The notes under the pieces were generated by a model. The model was given only the letters and a program-made list of their open reading frames with translations. It did not search any database and was not told where the DNA came from. Positions 15,903 to 25,860 of a DNA stretch of 64,000 bases are shown piece after piece. Source of the DNA: Marinomonas sp. UCMA 3892 (GTDB lineage Bacteria; Pseudomonadota; Gammaproteobacteria; Pseudomonadales; Marinomonadaceae); NCBI RefSeq assembly GCF_012726345.1, contig NZ_PTXN01000012.1, positions 62,001-126,000 on the forward strand. Reading direction: 5' to 3'. Both the position numbers and the translations under genes were made by a program. Within the stretch, counting starts at the first letter, position 1; every line of letters begins with the position of its first letter.

Positions 15903-17237
15903 ATGAAAGATTTATTGCTCATAAATAATAGATTTGCTGCTTCTGCGGTGCTTGTTATCGGAGCATTGTCGATTAATGGCTGCGCTGAAAAATCCCCCCA
16001 TCCAGAAAATTTTGGCGTAGGTGCAAACCCAACGTTACCTGAACCAGAGCACGACTTGATACCGACGTTAAAAATTGCGCCGGCGATAGGATGGCCTGCT
16101 GATAAAACGCCAGTAACTGTTAAAGGCACACAGGTAAACCTGTTTGCCAAAGGATTAGACCACCCTCGTTGGTTGTATGTTTTGCCCAATGGCGATGTGC
16201 TTGTTGCCGAAACTAACGCTCCGGCCAAACCAGATGGCAACAAAGGATTGAAAGGTTGGGTGATGGGATTGGTCATGAAGCGCGTTGGAGCAGCTGTACC
16301 AAGCGCTAATCGCATCACTCTACTACGCGATAGCACTGGCGATGGCGTTGCTGATATTCAAACTGTATTTTTACAAAACCTTAACTCCCCTTTTGGCATC
16401 GCCTTAGTGGGTAATACTTTGTATGTCGCTGACTCAGATGCAATTTTAGGTTTTCCATATCACACGGGCGATAAGCAAATTACAACACCTGGAAACAAGC
16501 TAGTAGATTTGCCAGCGGGCCCTATCAATCATCATTGGACGAAAAACATTCTCGCCAGTGCCGATGGTACTAAACTTTATGTCAGCGTTGGCTCTAACAG
16601 TAATGTCGGCGAAAACGGCATGGAAGCGGAAGCAAAGCGCGCGGCGATTTGGCAAGTGGATATTAACTCTGGCGCCTCTCGGGTCTTTGCCAGCGGTTTG
16701 CGCAACCCAAATGGTATGGCGTGGGAGCCTACGACAGGGAAATTGTGGACGGTAGTTAACGAGCGCGACGAACTGGGTAATGACCTAGTGCCAGATTATT
16801 TAACCTCAGTAATCGATGGCGGATTTTATGGCTGGCCGTACAGTTATTACGGGCAACATATTGATACCCGAATTCAACCGCAACGTCCTGATCTTGTCGC
16901 GACAGCCATTGCGCCAGATTACGCGCTAGGCTCACACGTGGCGCCTCTAGGTTTAACTTCATCTACCGGAACCAGCCTACCCTCAACGTTCAGCAATGGT
17001 ATGTTTATCGGCGAACATGGTTCATGGAATCGTCGCCCACCGAGCGGCTATAAGGTTGTTTTCGTTCCCTTTGTTAATGGACAACCTTCCGCTGATCCAA
17101 TCGATGTCGTGACTGGCTTTCTTAGTGAAGATGGCGATGCCTATGGTAGACCAGTTGGCGTAACCATTGATAAAACTGGCGCATTATTAGTAGCGGATGA
17201 TGTGGGTAATACAATTTGGCGAGTGAGCAAAAACTAA
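15903..17237 (+). CDS. PQQ-dependent sugar (sorbosone-type) dehydrogenase, exported
   Basis: ATG 15903 follows AGGAAAAAATA and gives 444 residues; a longer frame from 15753 overlaps the CDF gene and is rejected. The signal sequence ends near INGCAEK, a probable lipoprotein cysteine. A six-bladed beta-propeller of the glucose/sorbosone dehydrogenase family follows, with FAKGLDHPRWLYVLPNGDVLVAE early, ASGLRNPNGMAWEP and WTVVNERDELGNDLVPDYL in the middle, and GEHGSWNRRPPSGYKVVFVPF late. Such enzymes oxidise aldoses or aldose-derived aldehydes in the periplasm with PQQ; the true substrate is unknown. Confidence 0.87.
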   Translation: MKDLLLINNRFAASAVLVIGALSINGCAEKSPHPENFGVGANPTLPEPEHDLIPTLKIAPAIGWPADKTPVTVKGTQVNLFAKGLDHPRWLYVLPNGDVLVAETNAPAKPDGNKGLKGWVMGLVMKRVGAAVPSANRITLLRDSTGDGVADIQTVFLQNLNSPFGIALVGNTLYVADSDAILGFPYHTGDKQITTPGNKLVDLPAGPINHHWTKNILASADGTKLYVSVGSNSNVGENGMEAEAKRAAIWQVDINSGASRVFASGLRNPNGMAWEPTTGKLWTVVNERDELGNDLVPDYLTSVIDGGFYGWPYSYYGQHIDTRIQPQRPDLVATAIAPDYALGSHVAPLGLTSSTGTSLPSTFSNGMFIGEHGSWNRRPPSGYKVVFVPFVNGQPSADPIDVVTGFLSEDGDAYGRPVGVTIDKTGALLVADDVGNTIWRVSKN

Positions 17238-17261
17238 GGCTCAACATTTATTTATCAACAC

Positions 17262-17295
17262 TCGAATGTCAGACAAACTTTGCTCTGACATTCGA
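17262..17295. terminator. Hairpin after the sugar dehydrogenase gene
   Basis: Perfect 11-bp stem TCGAATGTCAG/CTGACATTCGA around a 12-nt loop, 25 bp after the stop. No T run follows, so it is a weak or factor-assisted terminator, or an mRNA-stabilising hairpin. Confidence 0.5.
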
Positions 17296-17332
17296 CCACA
17301 AAACAAACATCGGTATTCCTCTTGCCGCTCAT

Positions 17333-17620
17333 TTATTTAAATTTAGAGCGAGCCGACTTAACCGCTTTACTGAGCGAGTTCCACGCACTGTCCATACCAG
17401 CTTTTAGATCCTCCCATGCATCGTCGTTGGCTTCTTTCAGTTCGGTAATTTTGCTGTTGGCCGATTCTCGCATCGCATGCAGTTCCTCGATTTGTTTGGA
17501 GTACTCAATTTGCGCGTCAGCTTCTGAACTGCGAGCTTTTGCTTTGAGCAAATCAATTTCTGCGCTCCACTCGTCTAATTGTGCCTGGAGTTTTTTTTGG
17601 TAAGCTTCTTTCATGTTCAT
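17333..17620 (-). CDS. Short coiled-coil protein
   Basis: A 95-residue, highly charged, all-helical protein (MNMKEAYQKKLQAQLDEWSA...ARSKFK). Heptad spacing of Leu/Ile/Ala fits one long coiled coil at residues 5-65. A second amphipathic helix (DAWEDLKAGMDSAWNSLSKA) follows. No signal or cysteines. Similar short coiled-coil proteins occur in many proteobacteria without known function. It lies 51 bp downstream of arcC on the same strand, so it may be the last gene of the arginine deiminase operon. Confidence 0.75.
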   Translation of the reverse strand: MNMKEAYQKKLQAQLDEWSAEIDLLKAKARSSEADAQIEYSKQIEELHAMRESANSKITELKEANDDAWEDLKAGMDSAWNSLSKAVKSARSKFK

Positions 17621-17670
17621 TGTCTGACCCCTTTTTAAAAAACATTTAATTACTGTTTTTACGATAGTTG

Positions 17671-18600
17671 CTAATAGCTTTCCATTGGTCCAACCAGCTT
17701 GCTCACTCGCGTGCCTGCGGTGCCTTTGACGATTGATTCAAGCTCTTCTAATGATCCAATGGCGGCGACTTTGCCGGTCTTCTCGGCAAACTGTCTGGCG
17801 GCGTTAACTTTCGGTCCCATGGAACCAGTAGCGAAGTCGTAGTTGGCGAGATCAGCAGGATTTATGCTTTTAATGCCACGCTGTTGTGGCGTCGCCCAGT
17901 CCAAGTACACCGCCTGAACATCAGTCGCCATGATGTATAAATCGGCCCCCAGTTCCCGCGCGAGCAGTTCGCTGGATAAGTCTTTATCTATCACGGCTTC
18001 GATGCCTTTTAGATGATGATCCGCGTCATACATGGTAGGAATGCCTCCGCCGCCGCTGGCGATAACGATGGTATTTTTTTCTAATAACCAACGAATCGGG
18101 CGAATTTCAAAAATGCGCTTTGGCAAGGGCGAAGCCACGACTCGACGCCATTTTTTTCCGTCTGGTTTTATAGTCCAGTTGTTGTCTTGGGCGAGTTTAT
18201 TGGCTTCCGCTTCTTCGTAAACGGGGCCAATAAACTTGGTGGGATTCTTAAACGCCGGATCTTTTGGGTCGACTTCTATCATGGTTAAAAGTGTTGCCAA
18301 TGGCCGTTCAGCGGGAACAAGGTTGCCCATTTCTTGTTCTATCATGTAACCGATCATACCCTCAGTTTCGGCACCTAGAACATCCAGCGGATAAAGCTCA
18401 TCCGGCTTATAGGCGTTGCCTTGCAATGCCAACAAGCCGACTTGCGGGCCATTGCCGTGAGTAATAATTAACTCATTATTGATGGCGATTTTTGCCAAAG
18501 CTTGCGCCGCGATTTTAATATTCTCGCGCTGGGCTTGTGCCGTTAATGGCTCACCCCGTTTCAGCAAGGCGTTACCACCCAAAGCCACGACTATTCTCAT
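17671..18600 (-). CDS. arcC: Carbamate kinase
   Basis: A 309-residue amino-acid-kinase fold enzyme: [14 protein letters not shown] at the N-terminus, [14 protein letters not shown] near 49-62 and [10 protein letters not shown] near 180 are the substrate and nucleotide loops. It converts carbamoyl phosphate and ADP to ATP plus carbamate, the ATP-yielding step of the arginine deiminase pathway. It follows arcB by 29 bp and is presumably co-transcribed with it. Confidence 0.95.
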   Translation of the reverse strand: MRIVVALGGNALLKRGEPLTAQAQRENIKIAAQALAKIAINNELIITHGNGPQVGLLALQGNAYKPDELYPLDVLGAETEGMIGYMIEQEMGNLVPAERPLATLLTMIEVDPKDPAFKNPTKFIGPVYEEAEANKLAQDNNWTIKPDGKKWRRVVASPLPKRIFEIRPIRWLLEKNTIVIASGGGGIPTMYDADHHLKGIEAVIDKDLSSELLARELGADLYIMATDVQAVYLDWATPQQRGIKSINPADLANYDFATGSMGPKVNAARQFAEKTGKVAAIGSLEELESIVKGTAGTRVSKLVGPMESY

Positions 18601-18629
18601 ATTCCAGTCCTTTTAATTAGGCGTGAACG

Positions 18630-19628
18630 TTAGTGACCCAAAGTGGCGACAAGCATCGCTTTAATCGTATGGAGACGATTCTCCGCTTGCTCGAACTGAA
18701 TACCTGCTTCCGATTCAAACACTTCGTCGGATACTTCCATTTCTTCGATGCCAAATTTCTGGAAGATTTCTTCACCCACGTCGGTGTCGCGATTATGAAA
18801 AGCAGGTAAGCAATGCATAAACTTGGTGTTGCTGTTGCCAGTCGCCTTCATCAAATCGCTATTTACACGGTAAGGCGTGAGTAATTTGATGCGCTCTTCC
18901 CAAACGGAATCCGGCTCGCCCATGGAAACCCACACATCCGTATGAATAAAATCACAGTCTTTCACGGCGGCGTTTACATCTTCGGTAATGGTCAGCGTCG
19001 CGCCATAACGTTTTTCTAATTCGCGCGCAGGTTTTAAGAACTCGTCGCTTGGCCATAAAGATTTAGGCGCAGCAATGCGTACATCCATGCCCATTAAACA
19101 GCCCGCAATCATCAATGAATGTCCCATATTGGAATGGGCATCGCCGACAAAAGCATAGCTAATTTTATTCAACGGTTTACCGCTGTGCTCGCGCATGGTG
19201 AGCAAATCGGCCAACATTTGTGTTGGATGAAATTCGTCGGTCAACCCGTTATAAACTGGCACGCCAGCGTATTTCGCTAACTCTTCCACGACTCCCTGAC
19301 CAAAGCCACGGTATTCAATCGCATCGAACATACGACCCAACACGCGAGCCGTGTCTTTCATGGATTCTTTCTTACCGATTTGCGAACCAGAAGGGCCTAA
19401 ATAGGTGATCTGAGCACCTTGATCAAACGACGCCACTTCAAATGCACACAAGGTACGAGTCGAGGACTTCTCAAAAATCAGACAGATGTTCTTGCCCTTC
19501 AAGTCCTGCTGTTCCATGCCTGAGTACTTTGCACGCTTTAAATCGCGGGACAAATCCAACAAAAAACTCACATCTCGCTGGCTAAAATCCAGCAATTTTA
19601 AAAAATTCTTATTTCGTAAATTAAACAA
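18630..19628 (-). CDS. arcB: Ornithine carbamoyltransferase, catabolic
   Basis: A 332-residue enzyme with all family motifs: [10 protein letters not shown] (carbamoyl phosphate), [11 protein letters not shown], and HCLPAFHNR near the C-terminus (ornithine-binding Cys). Position between arcA and arcC marks it as the catabolic enzyme, which phosphorolyses citrulline to ornithine and carbamoyl phosphate. Catabolic and anabolic forms are hard to tell apart by sequence alone, so this rests on context. Confidence 0.95.
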   Translation of the reverse strand: MFNLRNKNFLKLLDFSQRDVSFLLDLSRDLKRAKYSGMEQQDLKGKNICLIFEKSSTRTLCAFEVASFDQGAQITYLGPSGSQIGKKESMKDTARVLGRMFDAIEYRGFGQGVVEELAKYAGVPVYNGLTDEFHPTQMLADLLTMREHSGKPLNKISYAFVGDAHSNMGHSLMIAGCLMGMDVRIAAPKSLWPSDEFLKPARELEKRYGATLTITEDVNAAVKDCDFIHTDVWVSMGEPDSVWEERIKLLTPYRVNSDLMKATGNSNTKFMHCLPAFHNRDTDVGEEIFQKFGIEEMEVSDEVFESEAGIQFEQAENRLHTIKAMLVATLGH

Positions 19629-19724
19629 AATATTTACACCTTATATCTTATTGATCAAAAAATGGCCACAACCCTTTTAATTAAACTGATAACCCAATGA
19701 CGTAGCGAGCGCAGTAGTCATGTT

Positions 19725-20966
19725 TTAATAAGAGACGGGGTCACGCCATACCGGACACGTCATACAATGACCGCCGCCACGGCCTCGGCCTAGCTCTGCC
19801 CCGCTCACGGTAATCACTTCCACGCCCGCTTTGCGAAGCAAGGTATTGGTGTAGGTATTTCTGTCATAAGCGACGACAACGCCGGGTTCTAGGGCGATAA
19901 CGTTGTTGCCATCGTCCCATTGCTCGCGTTCTTTCTGATAATGATCGCCACCAGTTTGCACGACGTTGAGTTTTTTGATGCCTAAGCAGTCTGCTGCAAG
20001 TTCAAACAGGTGTTTCTTTTCTTTACGGAAATCAATTTGTCCAGCGTGATCGCCTGGCCGCAAGGTATAACATTGGATCTCATCACAAACATCGGTAAAG
20101 GCGGTGACAACATCCCGATCACAATGACTAAACACGGTATCCAGATGCATTGCCGAACGAGAACGCGGCATTTGGCAGGCAATCACGCGGGTTGCTGCGC
20201 CCTGCTCAAACAATCGTTTAGCAATTTGCCCAACCGCTTGAGGTGAAGTACGTTCGCCCATACCGATTAACACGCTGCCATTACCCCACGCCATAACATC
20301 GCCGCCTTCTGCAGTGGCTGGACCATGATCCTGATCTGGGTCACCCCACCAAATTTTGAAATCACCATTATTAAAGGCTGGCGCAAATTCGGGGTGGAAA
20401 CGATATACAGCTGTGACCAACAAGGTTTCTGGTCGACGTGCAGGCCAAAACATCGGATTCACTGTAACGCCGTTGTAAATCCAACTACTGTTATCACGCG
20501 GAAACTGAGTATTGGGTAATGGTGGAATAACAAAACCATCGCCGCCGAGATAATTACCAAACATGCCATGAGGTTTAAAAGGCAATTCGTGAACGGAAAT
20601 CCCGCCAATCAAGTAAATAGCTAATTGCTCGGCAGACATATCATCAAGCCAGCTGCGCAATTCATTTAGCATGCCAACGCCCACTTGATTTTCGTTAATG
20701 CGGCGGTCAAGAATCCAATTTCGAGCACCTTTATCGCGCACGGTTTCTTCTAATAATTGACCAAACTCCAGCACTTTAATGCCACGATTTTCCATTTTCA
20801 TGCAAAAATCCATGTGGTCCGTACGTGCCTGCTGAACCCATAACACATCGTCGTACAACAATTGCGCGGCATTGCCGGGAGTAAGACGAGAATGAGCAAG
20901 ACCCGGACGACAAACGATAACTTTACGCAGTTTGCCAACTTCGGAGTGAACGCCAAATTCGATCAT
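19725..20966 (-). CDS. arcA: Arginine deiminase
   Basis: A 413-residue guanidine-group-modifying enzyme. [35 protein letters not shown] and the C-terminal [14 protein letters not shown] hold the catalytic Asp, Glu/His and Cys. It hydrolyses arginine to citrulline and ammonia, the first step of the pathway. It lies between the transporter gene (115 bp) and arcB (96 bp). Both gaps could hold secondary promoters or processing sites, but I could not see a convincing Anr/Fnr box. Confidence 0.96.
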   Translation of the reverse strand: MIEFGVHSEVGKLRKVIVCRPGLAHSRLTPGNAAQLLYDDVLWVQQARTDHMDFCMKMENRGIKVLEFGQLLEETVRDKGARNWILDRRINENQVGVGMLNELRSWLDDMSAEQLAIYLIGGISVHELPFKPHGMFGNYLGGDGFVIPPLPNTQFPRDNSSWIYNGVTVNPMFWPARRPETLLVTAVYRFHPEFAPAFNNGDFKIWWGDPDQDHGPATAEGGDVMAWGNGSVLIGMGERTSPQAVGQIAKRLFEQGAATRVIACQMPRSRSAMHLDTVFSHCDRDVVTAFTDVCDEIQCYTLRPGDHAGQIDFRKEKKHLFELAADCLGIKKLNVVQTGGDHYQKEREQWDDGNNVIALEPGVVVAYDRNTYTNTLLRKAGVEVITVSGAELGRGRGGGHCMTCPVWRDPVSY

Positions 20967-21081
20967 AGTTTTTCCCTTTTAGTAAGAACGTACTAATGAG
21001 AACGTCTCACGACTATTGATAGGTGAAAATGTGCTTTATTTAGTTTTATGTATTGATTCACATAGCCGAATACGTAACGGC

Positions 21082-22488
21082 TTATTCAATTAATGAGATA
21101 ACACTGAGAGAGCCCATAATGATGAGACAAAGAATTAACAGCAGCGGCCAAATGAAACGCAGCCATCTTTCGTAAGGCACTTTGGCGATAGCAAGACCTC
21201 CCATCACCACAGCAAAAGTAGGATTAAATAAATTCACCAAACCATTGGCAGACTGGTACGCCGTCACCACCAATTCTCGGCCCACACCAGAAAAATCAGC
21301 CAGTGGCGCCATGATCGGCATAGTTAACACCGCCAAACCAGACGAAGAAGGAACAAAGAATGACATCAACACTTCAATACCAAACATCACGTTGATAAAC
21401 ATCACATTCGACAAACCGCTTAGGCTTTGTTCCCCCAAATGCAAAATGGTATCTGTCATGTGACCTGCGTCCATGATGACGACTATGCCACGAGCAATAC
21501 CAATAATGATGGCGACACCTAATAGATCTCGTGCGCCATTAATAAAGACTTCCGTGAAGGTTTTTTCGCCCATCCAAGTAACAAAACCGATCAGCACAGA
21601 CGAAGCAATAAAGAGCGCCCCCATTTTTGCCATCCACCAGCCTTGGCTCGACACCCCCCAAATCATCACCGCAAAGGTTAAAGCGAAAATCACCAAGACA
21701 AACTTCTGATTTAGCGTCAACATTGTCTCGCCATCGGTATGAACTTTTTTACAAAATTGCGCTTCAATGTCTGCTTTATGATCAGCCACAATAGAAAATT
21801 CAGGGTTTTGTTTAATTTTTGCCGCATAGCGCATCACATACACGACACATGCTAACCATCCCGTTAGTAAAATAAAGAAGCGTAAAACCATGCCTTGCGT
21901 GAAGGGAATATCGGCAGCATTAGCGGCGATAACGGTCGCAAACGGATTAATGGTGGAACCAAGCGTTCCTATGCCAGCACCCAACAAAATAATGCCCACC
22001 ACCACTACAGAGTCATAACCTGCGGCGATCATCACTGGAATCAACAAGGCATAAAACGCCAGCGATTCTTCCGCCATACCATAAGTGCTACCACCAATCG
22101 CAAACAGCGCCATCAAAATCGGAATCATCCATTTTTCATGACCTTTCAGCTTCACCATTGCGCGGGAAATACCCGTATCAATCGCGCCTGTTTTAGTGAC
22201 AACACCTAGAAATCCACCAATAATTAACACAAACAAAGCCACATCAATGGCGGCGGCTTCGTAATTGTCTGGATTATAAAAACCGGCAATCGGCGCAAGG
22301 AAAACATCCACCACACCTTGCGGGTTAGAATCCACTTGCTGATACGTGCCGGGAACCGGTACTTCCTTCCCCAGCGTCACGTTTTCAACACGTTCGTATT
22401 GGCCTGCAGGCACCACCCAAGTACCAGCTGCTACCAAAGCGATTAGCAAAAACAAAATGGTATAAGCGGTTGGAAATTTAAATGTCAT
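21082..22488 (-). CDS. YfcC-family (DcuC-like) transporter, probable arginine/ornithine exchanger
   Basis: From ATG 22488 (AGGATG 8 nt upstream) the product has 468 residues; a 23-residue extension in frame has no ribosome site. About 12 helices, with WVVPAGQYER at the N-terminus, GGSTYGMAEESLAFYALLIP and GAGIGTLGSTINPFA, the hallmarks of the YfcC/C4-dicarboxylate anaerobic carrier group. Members next to arc genes serve as arginine uptake systems in place of ArcD of the APC type. It is the first gene of the operon here, which supports arginine/ornithine exchange; the assignment is by context. Confidence 0.82.
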   Translation of the reverse strand: MTFKFPTAYTILFLLIALVAAGTWVVPAGQYERVENVTLGKEVPVPGTYQQVDSNPQGVVDVFLAPIAGFYNPDNYEAAAIDVALFVLIIGGFLGVVTKTGAIDTGISRAMVKLKGHEKWMIPILMALFAIGGSTYGMAEESLAFYALLIPVMIAAGYDSVVVVGIILLGAGIGTLGSTINPFATVIAANAADIPFTQGMVLRFFILLTGWLACVVYVMRYAAKIKQNPEFSIVADHKADIEAQFCKKVHTDGETMLTLNQKFVLVIFALTFAVMIWGVSSQGWWMAKMGALFIASSVLIGFVTWMGEKTFTEVFINGARDLLGVAIIIGIARGIVVIMDAGHMTDTILHLGEQSLSGLSNVMFINVMFGIEVLMSFFVPSSSGLAVLTMPIMAPLADFSGVGRELVVTAYQSANGLVNLFNPTFAVVMGGLAIAKVPYERWLRFIWPLLLILCLIIMGSLSVISLIE

Positions 22489-22631
22489 TATTAACATCCT
22501 GTAAAAATACGGATACTTTAAAAAAACCACAAACTGAACATTCAAAAAACGATACAAACCATGCTTCTATAGAATCAAAAAGATAATTAAAAAATTTTAA
22601 AAATCTGATGGTGGTCACGTTTTTGTTAGAT

Positions 22632-22674
22632 ACAAAAAAAGCACCTTGACAATATCATCTACTATCAAGATGCT
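22632..22674 (-). terminator. Terminator of the DUF4398/OmpA lipoprotein operon
   Basis: On the minus strand, stem AGCATCTTGA/TCAAGGTGCT (one T-G pair) with a 15-nt loop, followed by a run of seven T. It lies 15 bp after the stop of the OmpA-like gene and insulates it from the arc operon. Confidence 0.85.
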
Positions 22675-22688
22675 TATCTTTGAAATTA

Positions 22689-23624
22689 TTATTCTTTATT
22701 TTCTTTTAATATATCCGCTGGAAATTCTACTGAATTAATAGTTAAACCATTTAAAATAGCAGTTGGCCTAGACATTTCGGTATTCGAAATAACAATATCT
22801 ACTCGACGATTATGCTGACGCCCAAGTTTAGAATCGTTGGTATCTAATGGATTACCCTCGCCATTCGCTACCACAGTTAAACGAGCAGAATTAATGCCTT
22901 TTCCAACTAAATAATCTCTGACTGCTGAAGCTCTATGTTGGGACAACCTAAGATTAAGCGCCTCGCTGCCAACGCTGTCGGTGTTACCCTCTATTACGAT
23001 GCTGCGATCTGCATACTTATTGAGGAATACAACTAACTTATCGAGATCAATCAATACACTCGGCTGTAGTTTTGCTTTGCCTGTCGCAAAAGACAAATCC
23101 CCTAACGTCATGATCATGCCGCGATTGGTCGCTTTTGCATTTAGCATTCCAAGTTGTCGCTGAAATTCTTGACTACGATTGCGCTCTGCATTGGCTTCCA
23201 TACGCAGCTTTTCGGCATCGGCTTTAGACTGCATTGCATCATTACGCGCCACGCCCAATTCCCGGTTTCTTGCTGCTAATGTAGCCTCATTACGCTGTTG
23301 GCTGAGCTGTTTACGCTCTAAAACCAGCATTCGACTTTTTGCGCGATTTTCAGCAATCTCCACTTTTGAGTAAGCAACAAACATTAAATGACGACCTAAC
23401 ATTTCGTCAGTTCTTGGCTCTTCAGCCGTTTTAACCGCTTGCTCAGCTTCATTGAATTCCAAAGGTGCCAGTTGAATGAGCTGAGAGTCGCCTTGCAAAT
23501 CCATCAACTTAGCTCGCACGTTATTCATTCCCTCTGGCTGAGTAGCAGGACCAGCACACCCAGCAAGCGCCAACAAAGAAGCCATACCAGCCACTTGATA
23601 AAACCGAATATTTAATACACTCAT
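22689..23624 (-). CDS. OmpA-domain lipoprotein with DUF4398-like N-terminus
   Basis: A 311-residue outer-membrane lipoprotein. Lipobox LALAGC ends near residue 23. A helical, Ala/Glu/Arg-rich region (about 40-165) resembles DUF4398. An OmpA-type peptidoglycan-binding domain fills about 170-285 (IEGNTDSVGSEALNLRLSQHRA and GRQHNRRVDIVI). Likely anchors the outer membrane to peptidoglycan. The ATG overlaps the stop of the upstream gene by 4 bp (ATGA), so the two are coupled and perhaps form a complex. Confidence 0.9.
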   Translation of the reverse strand: MSVLNIRFYQVAGMASLLALAGCAGPATQPEGMNNVRAKLMDLQGDSQLIQLAPLEFNEAEQAVKTAEEPRTDEMLGRHLMFVAYSKVEIAENRAKSRMLVLERKQLSQQRNEATLAARNRELGVARNDAMQSKADAEKLRMEANAERNRSQEFQRQLGMLNAKATNRGMIMTLGDLSFATGKAKLQPSVLIDLDKLVVFLNKYADRSIVIEGNTDSVGSEALNLRLSQHRASAVRDYLVGKGINSARLTVVANGEGNPLDTNDSKLGRQHNRRVDIVISNTEMSRPTAILNGLTINSVEFPADILKENKE

Positions 23625-24037
23625 GAGCCAGCTCCTATATTGCGATCCATTTCTTGTTTAAGTGCCTCAATGCCCTCTTCAATTTCCGCATTGACTTGCT
23701 GCTCTTTGAGCAAGGTCGCTTTAGCCGATGCCAATTCAGCGCCAACTTGCGACTCTTTAGCCAAATAAACAGCTAGAGGCATTTGTTCCTTCTCTACCGC
23801 TGCTCGAGCTTGCTGCAACTTGTTTCTCGCTTCTACTAATTCTGGTGAGGGATACCCATTCACACCATTTCTATCAGCATCGGCAATGGCCGTTTCTGCA
23901 GCTTGTAAAGCGCCGTACACCCGTGGCTGCGGGTTATGCGAACAAGCAGTCAGTAAGACAACAACAGCCAACAAAGATGAGCCTTTCAGCACATTGCGGC
24001 GCAGCGAAAAAAACGGTTCCTGCATAAATTTACTCAT
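23621..24037 (-). CDS. DUF4398-type lipoprotein
   Basis: A 138-residue protein with basic N-terminus and lipobox VVLLTAC near residue 32, then a helical repeat-like region (LQAAETAIADADRNGV, LVEARNKLQQARAAVEKEQM) typical of DUF4398 proteins. The DUF4398 plus OmpA pair is common in gammaproteobacteria, function unknown. First gene of the two-gene operon that ends at the terminator near 22632. Confidence 0.85.
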   Translation of the reverse strand: MSKFMQEPFFSLRRNVLKGSSLLAVVVLLTACSHNPQPRVYGALQAAETAIADADRNGVNGYPSPELVEARNKLQQARAAVEKEQMPLAVYLAKESQVGAELASAKATLLKEQQVNAEIEEGIEALKQEMDRNIGAGS

Positions 24038-24467
24038 AAACTATGTCCTCTTAAATCCCTTAAGCGTGCTCTAAATGAGCTATGAGGGTGTTGAAATAAA
24101 AACTATCGAGCTTGAACTCAGGAATATCTTTTAATTATTAAGATTTTAATTTTTAACAATTAGATACAACTTAACCAATTTACATCACTTTTTAATCCCT
24201 TGTATGTGCGCCACCACACAAAGAAAAATCATTCAACAAAAAAACCACTACAAAAAATTAAAACAATAAAAAATATTAATAATTAATAGAACACTGAAAA
24301 ATTTAATCTGAAGATATGTTCATAAAAACTCACTCTATAAAAATTCATATAAATTCGTTGTGTACGCAAACGCACTGACGAGATGAATTAAGAAGAATAG
24401 GCTCTAATAACAAATCATTTAATCACCAGCATCAGCTGACTAAATTAAACATAAGGAATGCTTCACC
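24038..24467. other. AT-rich divergent intergenic region
   Basis: About 430 bp of very AT-rich DNA between the lipoprotein operon (-) and the dehydrogenase operon (+). No ORF, strong hairpin or recognisable operator was seen. It must hold both promoters; long A/T tracts near 24220-24310 might be bent DNA or a nucleoid-protein site. Confidence 0.5.
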
Positions 24468-25850
24468 ATGAATTACCAAAGTGTTAACCCTTACGATGGC
24501 AAGATTCAAAAATCCTTTGAGAATATCAGCGATAAAGAACTTGAAGATAAAATGGCAACCGCCGCTGAGTGTTATCAAATCTGGCGTAATAAAAGCTACG
24601 CCGAGCGTGCCGTTATCATCGCCAAAGCGGGCGAAATACTGCATGCCCGTGCAGATGAATTCGCAAAAATAGCAACACTTGAAATGGGTAAACGAATCGA
24701 CGAAGCCCGAGGCGAAGTAGAATTTAGCGCCAGAATCATGGCGTATTACGCAGAAAACGCCGAACGCTTTCTCGCTCCTGTTAAACTCGACCCAACTCGT
24801 GGCGAAGCGCACATGGAAAGCAGCCCAATTGGTTTGATCCTTTGTGTTGAACCTTGGAACTTCCCTTACTACCAATTAGCACGAGTCGCAGGCCCGCATC
24901 TCATGGCTGGCAACGTCATCTTGATCAAACATGCGGCCTGCGTACCACAATGCGCTGTTGCCTTTGATGAATTATTGACAGAAGCTGGCGCTCCTGCAGG
25001 CTTGTATACCAATTTATTTATCTCTCACGAACAAGCCAACAATCTAATTGGTGATCCTCGTATAAAAGGCGTAGCGCTAACTGGCAGCGTCCCAGCTGGC
25101 AGCGCGGTTGCTTCTAGTGCAGGCCATCACCTTAAAGTATCGTCCATGGAGTTAGGTGGCAGCGATGCGTTTATCGTCCTAGAAGATGCCGACTTAGAAA
25201 AAGCCGTCAAATGGGCTGTATGGGGGCGCATGTACAACGCAGGCCAAACCTGTTGCGCGGCAAAACGCTTTATAGTTATCGAAGAATTGGCCGACAAATT
25301 TCTGGATAAATTTCAGGCTGCACTTAGCGCACTCAAACCTGGCGACCCAATGGACCCAAAAACCACCCTTGGCCCTTTGTCTACTGAATCCGCATTAATC
25401 GGTTTGCTCAAGCAAGTGGATGCAGCTGTCGCTCATGGTGCAACCGTATTGATCGGTGGCAGACGCTTCGATCACAAAGGCGCCTTCATGCAACCCACTA
25501 TTCTCACCAATATCACACCAGACAACCCAGCATACCGAGATGAGTTCTTTGGCCCAGTTGCGATGTTTTTCCGCGTCAAAAACGAATACGAAGCAATTGC
25601 GCTGGCAAACGACTCTGACTTCGGTCTAGGCGGTTCGGTTTACACCAAAGACATCGAACGAGGCAAACGTGTCGCCAGCCAAGTTGAAACCGGCATGATG
25701 TTCATCAACAACATCGATTGGACGGATGCAGAATTACCTTTCGGTGGTATTAAGAATTCGGGTTACGGACGTGAACTCGGCAACATGGGGATTCAGGAAT
25801 TTGTTAACAAAAAACTGGTACGACTAGCCACCCTCGACGCGCCAGAATAA
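24468..25850 (+). CDS. sad: Succinate-semialdehyde dehydrogenase, Sad/YneI type
   Basis: A 460-residue aldehyde dehydrogenase. EPWNFPYYQLARVAGPHLMAG is the cofactor loop, ELGGSDAFIV holds the catalytic Glu (about 227) and NAGQTCCAAKRFIV the catalytic Cys (about 261-262). Length and sequence match the NAD(P)+-dependent YneI group, shorter than GabD. Oxidises succinate semialdehyde (and related aldehydes) to the acid. It is 10 bp upstream of pntAA, so NAD(P)H production and transhydrogenation were probably co-expressed. Confidence 0.85.
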   Translation: MNYQSVNPYDGKIQKSFENISDKELEDKMATAAECYQIWRNKSYAERAVIIAKAGEILHARADEFAKIATLEMGKRIDEARGEVEFSARIMAYYAENAERFLAPVKLDPTRGEAHMESSPIGLILCVEPWNFPYYQLARVAGPHLMAGNVILIKHAACVPQCAVAFDELLTEAGAPAGLYTNLFISHEQANNLIGDPRIKGVALTGSVPAGSAVASSAGHHLKVSSMELGGSDAFIVLEDADLEKAVKWAVWGRMYNAGQTCCAAKRFIVIEELADKFLDKFQAALSALKPGDPMDPKTTLGPLSTESALIGLLKQVDAAVAHGATVLIGGRRFDHKGAFMQPTILTNITPDNPAYRDEFFGPVAMFFRVKNEYEAIALANDSDFGLGGSVYTKDIERGKRVASQVETGMMFINNIDWTDAELPFGGIKNSGYGRELGNMGIQEFVNKKLVRLATLDAPE

Positions 25851-25860
25851 GGATCTCGTC

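Noticed and set aside
20967..22680. Anr/Fnr boxes (TTGAT-N4-ATCAA) upstream of the arc genes
   Set aside because: Only half-sites such as TATTGATAGG and TATTGATTCA were found; no full symmetric box.
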